Origin: Paenibacillus tundrae
GTDB taxonomy: Bacteria > Bacillota > Bacilli > Paenibacillales > Paenibacillaceae
Length of the DNA stretch: 64,000 bases
NCBI RefSeq assembly: GCF_036884255.1
Contig: NZ_CP145605.1
Location: 4,154,001 to 4,218,000 of the forward strand
Reading direction: 5' to 3'
A program made the position numbers and the translations under genes. Every line of letters starts with the position of its first letter. The first letter of the stretch is position 1. The notes under the pieces are model-generated. The model made no database searches and was not told the DNA's origin. It saw nothing but the letters and a program-made list of their open reading frames with translations. This document shows, in pieces, positions 58,944 through 64,000 of this stretch.

Positions 58944-59768
58944 TTACATTTGAGGAATAACAGCTACAACCAGGGCGAGGAAAGACTCACGCACCCGCTC
59001 TGTTGTCTCCATAACCTCATCATGGGAGAGCGGTTGATCCAGAATACCCGCTGCCATGTTGCTGATACAAGAGATACCCAGAACTTCCAAACCTGCATGG
59101 CGAGCCACAATGACTTCAGACACCGTGGACATACCAACAGCATCTGCACCCAGAGTACGGAGCATAACAATCTCAGCTGGTGTCTCATAGTTTGGACCGA
59201 GCAGACCTGCATAGACGCCTTCACGTACGTTGAAGCCTTGGGATGCTGCAGTATCTTTCGCCAACGCACGCAAGCGGCGGCTATAAGCTTCAGACAGATC
59301 CGGGAACCGCACACCCAGTGCTGGATCATTAGGACCGATGAGTGGGTTTTTGCCTGTAAGATTCAGATGATCAGAGATCAACATCAAGTCACCTGGTTCG
59401 TACGATGTGTTTACTCCACCTGCTGCGTTCGTTACAAGTACCGATGTAACTCCAAGTTCCTTCATCACACGAACCGGAAAAGCAGTAAGCTCTGGACCGT
59501 AGCCCTCATACATATGGAAACGTCCTTTCATCATAACAACAGGACGGCCTTTGATTGTTCCAACCAGCAGCTCACCCTCATGTCCTTCTACCGTAGATAC
59601 AGGGAAATGGGGGATGTCTTGATAAGCGATACTCACACCATCTTCAATGAGTTCAGCCAAAATGCCAAGACCTGAGCCAAGAATCAAGCCTACTTCAGGC
59701 TTAACGGGGCTTTTGCTTTGAATATAAGATGCTGCTTCCAAAATCATTTGTTGAGTTAATGCTGTCAT
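58944..59768 (-). CDS. punA: Purine nucleoside phosphorylase (trimeric type)
   Basis: A 274-residue enzyme splitting guanosine and inosine to base and ribose 1-phosphate. The phosphate- and substrate-binding blocks are GLILGSGLGILAE, the HxxEG region VEGHEGELLVG and VTNAAGGVNTSYEPGDLM. The active-site Met-Ser lies in GADAVGMSTVSEVIVARH. It has AAGGAGG before the ATG. In Bacillus the homologue pupG is preceded by the phosphopentomutase gene drm, which is absent here. Confidence 0.95.
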   Translation of the reverse strand: MTALTQQMILEAASYIQSKSPVKPEVGLILGSGLGILAELIEDGVSIAYQDIPHFPVSTVEGHEGELLVGTIKGRPVVMMKGRFHMYEGYGPELTAFPVRVMKELGVTSVLVTNAAGGVNTSYEPGDLMLISDHLNLTGKNPLIGPNDPALGVRFPDLSEAYSRRLRALAKDTAASQGFNVREGVYAGLLGPNYETPAEIVMLRTLGADAVGMSTVSEVIVARHAGLEVLGISCISNMAAGILDQPLSHDEVMETTERVRESFLALVVAVIPQM

Positions 59769-59942
59769 TACGATGTTCCTCCTTGAGTTGAAACGATCCG
59801 TTCATGTATGCAGATCAGCTCCAGGCTAGTCCCACTAGACGGAAGCATATGCTTATGTATACGGCGTTTAGTGTATTCAATTTATTCTATCCTAAATAGG
59901 CAACATGTTCTGCATTTTTTTGCAAAAACATTCACGTCCAAC

Positions 59943-60833
59943 CTATTTAGCCCGTGGATGATGTGTTTCGTAGATTTCCTTCATCGTTTTACGACCATGA
60001 TTACCATACTGCTGACCTGGCTGTTCAACATGACCTAGCATGTCCTGAACGGCTCTTGTGTCAGCTCCGCTAGCAATAAGGTGAGCAGCAAACGAATGCC
60101 TTAACGTATGTGGCGTAATTTCGCCTGGGATTCCTGCATCCACCGCAGCTTTTTTGAGCAATTTCCAGAATCCTTGGCGTGTCAGACGTCTCCCCGAGAC
60201 ATTGACAAAGAGCGCCTGCTCGTCCGAACTTGCTTTGAGCAATCGGCTGCGTTTCTCATCCAGATACACATCGATCCAATGGGCTGCAGGAGCACCAATC
60301 GGAAGAATCCGTTCTTTCCCTGCCCCCCCGCAACGAATAAACTTCATACTCGGCTGAACATCTCGGACATCCAGTGCAATCAATTCTGAGACACGAATGC
60401 CTGTGGCATACAGTAGCTCCAGCATCGCACGATCTCGAATTCCTTGGGGTGAACGCGTATCCGGTGCATTAAGCAGCAATTCAATCTCATCAATGGTCAA
60501 TACTTGAGGCGGGGTTTTATCTGCCTTAGGAGCCTCCACATCAAATGTAGGGTCTTGAAGGATATCTCCCCTGCGCATTAGAAAATGAAAGTAGGAACGT
60601 AAGGATACAATACTCCGAGCAATCGTAGCATTAGCGCGTCCGGATTGCTTTAACTTACCTACAAATAAAATAACGTGTGTACGCCGCACCTGACCGGCAT
60701 CACGTATATCATACTCTTTCTCTGCAAATTCGATGAACTTGTCCACATCGCGAAGATACGACTCCAGTGTGCTGCTTGACATCCCTTTGTCTTCTTCCAA
60801 GTAAATGGCATAGGCGTGTATCGTCTGTTTCAT
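59943..60833 (-). CDS. xerD: Tyrosine recombinase XerD, with altered active-site loops
   Basis: A 296-residue site-specific recombinase, expected to act with a XerC/CodV partner at dif to resolve chromosome dimers. The N-terminal SAM-like domain has SSSTLESYLRDVDKFIEFAE. Catalytic Arg in LYATGIRVSEL, and HxxR in TPHTLRHSFA are intact. The ATG at 60833 has AGGAG 8 nt upstream. Two changes stand out: the loop carrying the catalytic Lys reads CGGAGKERI, one residue shorter than the usual CxGKGxKER, and the segment from LGH to the Tyr reads VEQPGQQY (eight residues) rather than ADISTTQIY (nine). Function needs a check. Confidence 0.93.
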   Translation of the reverse strand: MKQTIHAYAIYLEEDKGMSSSTLESYLRDVDKFIEFAEKEYDIRDAGQVRRTHVILFVGKLKQSGRANATIARSIVSLRSYFHFLMRRGDILQDPTFDVEAPKADKTPPQVLTIDEIELLLNAPDTRSPQGIRDRAMLELLYATGIRVSELIALDVRDVQPSMKFIRCGGAGKERILPIGAPAAHWIDVYLDEKRSRLLKASSDEQALFVNVSGRRLTRQGFWKLLKKAAVDAGIPGEITPHTLRHSFAAHLIASGADTRAVQDMLGHVEQPGQQYGNHGRKTMKEIYETHHPRAK

Positions 60834-60906
60834 GTACAACGCTCCTCATCTCCAGAACTGCCCCGCGTGCAGCCTGTTACCGTATTTGCATTCCTAGATG
60901 CTCCAA

Positions 60907-61149
60907 CTACTCTCCATACCAGTAAAACAAACGTAGCCGTTCGGCAAGTGAAGGTCGCCCTTCCCCATGAACTGTCCAATCCGTTTCCTGAAATACTTTG
61001 ACCGCATTACCTGAAGGAATCTGATACTGATCTACAGGTGAGATCCAGCCGTTGAACAGATCCAGAACATTATAGAACAAATAAACTAATGCTGAAAAAA
61101 AGATTATAAAACGAATAAAACGGAGCCCTCTCCGTAGTGATATGATCAT
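60907..61149 (-). CDS. YqzK-like small membrane protein
   Basis: An 80-residue protein with a basic N-terminus (SLRRGLRFIRF), one hydrophobic helix (IIFFSALVYLFYNVLDLF) and a polar outer tail ending in LRLFYWYGE. Its place between fur and xerD is that of yqzK in Bacillus, the DUF4227 family. AGGAGG lies 10 nt before the ATG. The function is unknown. Confidence 0.8.
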   Translation of the reverse strand: MIISLRRGLRFIRFIIFFSALVYLFYNVLDLFNGWISPVDQYQIPSGNAVKVFQETDWTVHGEGRPSLAERLRLFYWYGE

Positions 61150-61307
61150 CGTTTGTCCGCCTCCTAAGTCTCGATCCTAGCCCCAGTTCTACGAAGCTGG
61201 AACCTCGTTCCCTGCACCATATCATGGGCAGAGAAGCGTCTACAGACAAGGTATGAGGACAAACACAAGAATATGACATTGGGTAAAGCTCACATCAGAT
61301 CCGGTAC

Positions 61308-61346
61308 CAAAAAAGCTCTCCCGTCAAAACCGCCGGTGAGAGCTTG
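61308..61346 (-). terminator. Terminator after fur
   Basis: AAGCTCTC pairs with GAGAGCTT, with an inner CCG/CGG pair; on the minus strand TTTTTTGG follows. Confidence 0.75.
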
Positions 61347-61359
61347 AAGATATGTTATG

Positions 61360-61827
61360 TTATTCTTCATCTTTGGGTTTCTGGTCATTTTTTGCTTTGC
61401 AACGATAACAAATCCCATGGAAATCCAATCGGTGGTCTACCACCGAAAAGTTAAATTCTCGCTCCAGTCGCTCTTCAAGCGGCCCAAGCCAGTCTTCGCG
61501 TATTTCATCCATACTGCCACATTGAACACAGATTAAGTGATGATGATGATGCTTGGACGTATCTCCGCGCAAATCATAACGGGCTACGCCGTCGCCGAAG
61601 TTGATTTTCTCTACAACATGCAGCTCACTTAGTAGTTCGAGGGTACGGTACACGGTTGCCAGACCGATTTCGGGAGCCTTTTCTTTAACGAGCATGAATA
61701 CGTCTTCTGCGCTCAGATGATCTTCTTCATTCTCAAGAAGTACTCTTACGGTGGCTTCCCGCTGGGGCGTTAATTTGTATCCTTGGGACTGTAGTTGCTG
61801 CTTAATTTTATCGATCCGTGCTTCCAT
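61360..61827 (-). CDS. fur: Ferric uptake regulator family protein
   Basis: A 155-residue metal-dependent repressor. The winged helix has LTPQREATVRVLLENEEDHLSAEDVF and GLATVYRTLELLSEL. Metal ligands lie in KHHHHHLICVQCG and the C-terminal CYRCKAK pair, the structural-zinc cysteines. GGGGAGGGAG precedes the ATG. The order fur-yqzK-xerD matches Bacillus fur, so iron-responsive Fur is more likely than PerR or Zur. Confidence 0.93.
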   Translation of the reverse strand: MEARIDKIKQQLQSQGYKLTPQREATVRVLLENEEDHLSAEDVFMLVKEKAPEIGLATVYRTLELLSELHVVEKINFGDGVARYDLRGDTSKHHHHHLICVQCGSMDEIREDWLGPLEERLEREFNFSVVDHRLDFHGICYRCKAKNDQKPKDEE

Positions 61828-61881
61828 TTTCTCCCTCCCCCTAGGAAATCACTGCACACTGCAACTTAACCCACTTCTTTC

Positions 61882-61911
61882 ATTATAGGGGGAGTGTATA
61901 ATTAAAGTCAA
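61882..61911 (-). promoter_or_regulatory. SigA promoter of fur
   Basis: A -35 TTGACT (61911-61906), an 18-nt spacer and a perfect -10 TATAAT (61887-61882). ATTATA also occurs 9 nt upstream of the -10, giving a TATAAT-type dyad. Confidence 0.7.
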
Positions 61912-61935
61912 CAATTTACACTTTACTGCCTGAAC

Positions 61936-62571
61936 CTATGCAGGTAGTAACATTGGCGTGACCCAGCGCATCATCGCTGGTGTGACCCAAGTTTCAAAAG
62001 AAGCTACCCCGAGCAGCAGTGCCGCCATAGCTAAAGTTAACAATACATACGATGCAAAAGGTCTTTGACCACCTGGAGTACGTTGCATCAAAACCCGATT
62101 CCGAATGATATATAAGGAAAAAGTTATCGCAGATACACTGCAGATTAATAGCACGGGAATGACGAATAGATTGTGCGGAGCAACGGAAACAAGTGCAAAC
62201 AGCAGCCCTTTCCATGAATATTGTCCAACAAGATATCCGACAGTAAATCCGATCAGCACACCCTTTAGAAAATCCAGTACAAGTATGCCTGGTAGGCCTA
62301 TAACGGACAAACCAAGGATCCAGATTAGACCGACCCATTTCAGATGTAGTATAGCAATTTCCCAGTAGGTGCCCGTCTCTACAACCTGTCCCCCATGCTG
62401 CACTGTCATGAAGAAGTTTCCTAGGTATCCTTCCAAATCCTGACGCTGCTCTAAGGACAACGCATTAACCATCAACGCCCCGAAGATAACACCTACCAGG
62501 AATAGAACCGCCACAAATACATATAACGAGGTTTGACCTTTGAATATAAAGGTGGAAGATCGCACAGACAC
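61936..62571 (-). CDS. spoIIM: Stage II sporulation protein M
   Basis: A 211-residue polytopic membrane protein of the SpoIIM (DMP) engulfment complex. Five or six hydrophobic helices are seen, with the family segment PGILVLDFLKGVLIGFTVGYLVGQYSWKG and ALVSVAPHNLFVIP. It is probably the spore-septum peptidoglycan-degradation scaffold with SpoIID and SpoIIP. A GTG start with AAAGGAG close by is used; a second GTG two codons on is possible. Confidence 0.95.
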   Translation of the reverse strand: MSVRSSTFIFKGQTSLYVFVAVLFLVGVIFGALMVNALSLEQRQDLEGYLGNFFMTVQHGGQVVETGTYWEIAILHLKWVGLIWILGLSVIGLPGILVLDFLKGVLIGFTVGYLVGQYSWKGLLFALVSVAPHNLFVIPVLLICSVSAITFSLYIIRNRVLMQRTPGGQRPFASYVLLTLAMAALLLGVASFETWVTPAMMRWVTPMLLPA

Positions 62572-62728
62572 AAGTCTCCTTTCCGGTTGTCACGCTGCTG
62601 AATTTCGAACTGAAACCCACACAGTCATTCTATGAACCGGAAAGAGAACGTATGACATCTTGTCCAGAATAGGTGTTATATACATTTAAGAGGCTGATTC
62701 ATTTTATTGTAAACGATTTCTAGCTCCA

Positions 62729-63988
62729 TTAGTGATCTACACGGTCGTTCCCAGCAACTTTACCATAAGTTCCACCGCCACCAGAGGACAGAGCTAACTG
62801 ACCATTTCTTGCTGCAACGATCATAGACGCCATCACAGGGCCAACAACAGTGGCAAGTTCGTCTTCGCTCGTACGATGCAGCACATTCATCTCTGTGCCA
62901 AATCGTTCAAGTAATTGACGTAGCTTCGCTTTTCCAAGACCCGGAATAAACTCTAACGGCACCTGATAATGATAGGCAGGTCTACTGTCAGGTACCTCTG
63001 GATTATCTCGATCAGCTATCGCAAGAATTCGGTCAAGTACACCCTGAACAAGCTTGGTACTGTCACAATGTGGACAACGTTCTGCCGATAACGCCTGCTC
63101 GTCCAAGATACGTCCACATGCCGAACAATACGTTCGATGATACTTGCCAAGCCTAGGGTTCAATCCATAATTAGCTGTTATTCCCCTACCACCCTCGTTT
63201 TGCAGTGCCATCCGAAATTCATCAAAAGAAGGCGTCGCTAGTGTTAATTCATTGTATTCTCTACCAATCTTACCTAGGGAATGGGCATCTGAATTCGTCA
63301 AAAAAGGAACGCGATCCAGCTCCCGAATATAACTTGCCATCGTAGAGTCTGAGCTTAATCCAAGTTCAACGGCATCAATAAGACTCGTATCAAGCACATC
63401 AGCCATCCGTGGTGCTGTACTGCCATAGATACCTTTATGCGGGGTAAATGCATGCGCAGGCACAATAAGTCCTCCACGAGCCTTAATTTCCGACTGTATC
63501 TCCATTGTTGGCACGTATACACGCTGTGAACTTAAATTCACATTTTTCATATAACGCTGCATAAATGCAGTAAACGACTTCATCGACGCTAAATCTCGAA
63601 AATAAGCAAGCAAATGAAACTCCCGCATGCCTGGCTCCCGCAGTTCAATCTCTGTGCCGAGCAAAATAGTGGTGTCCTGGTAAGCGATCCCTCCACCTTC
63701 CAGCTCAGACATTGTGCCGTCCTCCAGTAACTGCTCAATATCCATCTGCACAACAGGTGAATGAGAATCAATAACGCCAAGCAACTGGATACCTTTGCGA
63801 TCCGATGCTTCACGAGCAATGTTTTCAAACGTCAGATCCCGACTTCCACTAATCTTTACAGCTTCACCACGGGACGTTCGCCCAATATGAATGTGCAAGT
63901 CTGCATAACATGGCTCCCACAGATTACGTACGTCTTGCTGCTGATCATTCATCGTTATAACCGTCCCGTTGTTCTGTACAGATCCCAT
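62729..63988 (-). CDS. Endonuclease Q family protein (YqxK-like)
   Basis: A 419-residue protein with a PHP-type metallophosphoesterase domain: ADLHIHIG, DSHSP, GTEIE, AHAFTPH and NSDAHSLG metal-binding blocks. A four-cysteine zinc module (CSACG and CPHC) follows at about residues 285-305. A helix-hairpin-helix segment (FIPGLGKAKLRQLLERFG) lies near the C-terminus. This order fits endonuclease Q, which nicks 5' of deaminated bases. The position after spoIIM is that of B. subtilis yqxK. The start is uncertain: the frame is open to the window edge, and the ATG at 63952 is an alternative. Confidence 0.88.
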   Translation of the reverse strand: MGSVQNNGTVITMNDQQQDVRNLWEPCYADLHIHIGRTSRGEAVKISGSRDLTFENIAREASDRKGIQLLGVIDSHSPVVQMDIEQLLEDGTMSELEGGGIAYQDTTILLGTEIELREPGMREFHLLAYFRDLASMKSFTAFMQRYMKNVNLSSQRVYVPTMEIQSEIKARGGLIVPAHAFTPHKGIYGSTAPRMADVLDTSLIDAVELGLSSDSTMASYIRELDRVPFLTNSDAHSLGKIGREYNELTLATPSFDEFRMALQNEGGRGITANYGLNPRLGKYHRTYCSACGRILDEQALSAERCPHCDSTKLVQGVLDRILAIADRDNPEVPDSRPAYHYQVPLEFIPGLGKAKLRQLLERFGTEMNVLHRTSEDELATVVGPVMASMIVAARNGQLALSSGGGGTYGKVAGNDRVDH

Positions 63989-64000
63989 GCGTACACCGCT

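Noticed and set aside
58950-59675. Plus-strand 241-codon frame opposite punA
   Set aside because: Antisense to a clearly conserved enzyme; composition unlike a protein.
59990-60010. GACCATGATTAC in xerD, similar to a lacZ vector sequence
   Set aside because: Twelve matching bases can arise by chance, and the frame continues through it.

Overview
The window is a chromosomal segment of an endospore-forming Bacillales bacterium, most probably a Paenibacillus. This rests on gene families and gene order, since no 16S rRNA is present. Moderate GC, GGAGG-type ribosome binding sites, TTG/GTG starts and many sporulation genes (spoIVA, spoVIF, ypeB, spmAB, dacB, gerW, spoVAA/AB/AF, spoIIAA/AB-sigF, dacF, spoIIM) fit that lineage. 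Almost every gene is on the minus strand. The plus-strand genes are a polysaccharide deacetylase, serA and an EamA transporter.

Layout from low to high coordinate (minus-strand operons run the other way): (1) 1-3.5 kb, a ribose-type sugar ABC transporter with a CRP/FNR-like palindrome at its promoter. (2) 3.6-21 kb, a block that follows the Bacillus spoIVA-to-ypbD order: spoIVA, yphF-like lipoprotein, ferredoxin, a nucleotidyltransferase-like gene, a small DUF2768-type membrane protein, spoVIF, gpsA, plsY, der, an S1-like protein, plsC, cmk, ypfB-like, a PilZ protein, ypeB, prsW, a MecA paralogue, small proteins and a CPBP protease. (3) serA behind a T-box leader. (4) A 1649-residue mosaic protein made of collagen-like tracts and 13 repeated modules. 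(5) resE, resD, resC, resB, resA, rluB (cytochrome c maturation and redox response), then a secreted serine protease, spmB, spmA, dacB, gerW, ytfI-like, scpB and scpA. (6) The riboflavin operon ribD-ribE-ribBA-ribH under an FMN riboswitch. (7) An unrecognised 439-residue protein, ppiB and lysA. (8) A reduced spoVA set (AA, AB, AF only), a repeat-bearing spacer and an AraC/EamA divergent pair. (9) dacF-spoIIAA-spoIIAB-sigF, purine nucleoside phosphorylase, xerD, yqzK-like, fur, spoIIM and an endonuclease Q family gene.

Functionally the window is mostly housekeeping and sporulation genes. Three features do not follow the conserved backbone. The first is the giant collagen/module mosaic, a probable spore-surface or exosporium filament protein. 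Its collagen tract has a regular register break every 17 residues. The second is a set of regulatory structures: a 19-bp perfect inverted repeat before resA, a Crp/Fnr-type palindrome just downstream of the sugar transporter promoter, an unusually long FMN expression platform, and competing hairpins before lysA. The third is a set of insertions or losses in conserved blocks: spoVAC/AD/AE absent from the spoVA operon, sleB absent beside ypeB, no phosphopentomutase gene beside the nucleoside phosphorylase, and an AraC/EamA cassette next to a 79-nt direct repeat. I saw no phage, CRISPR array, insertion sequence, tRNA or rRNA.
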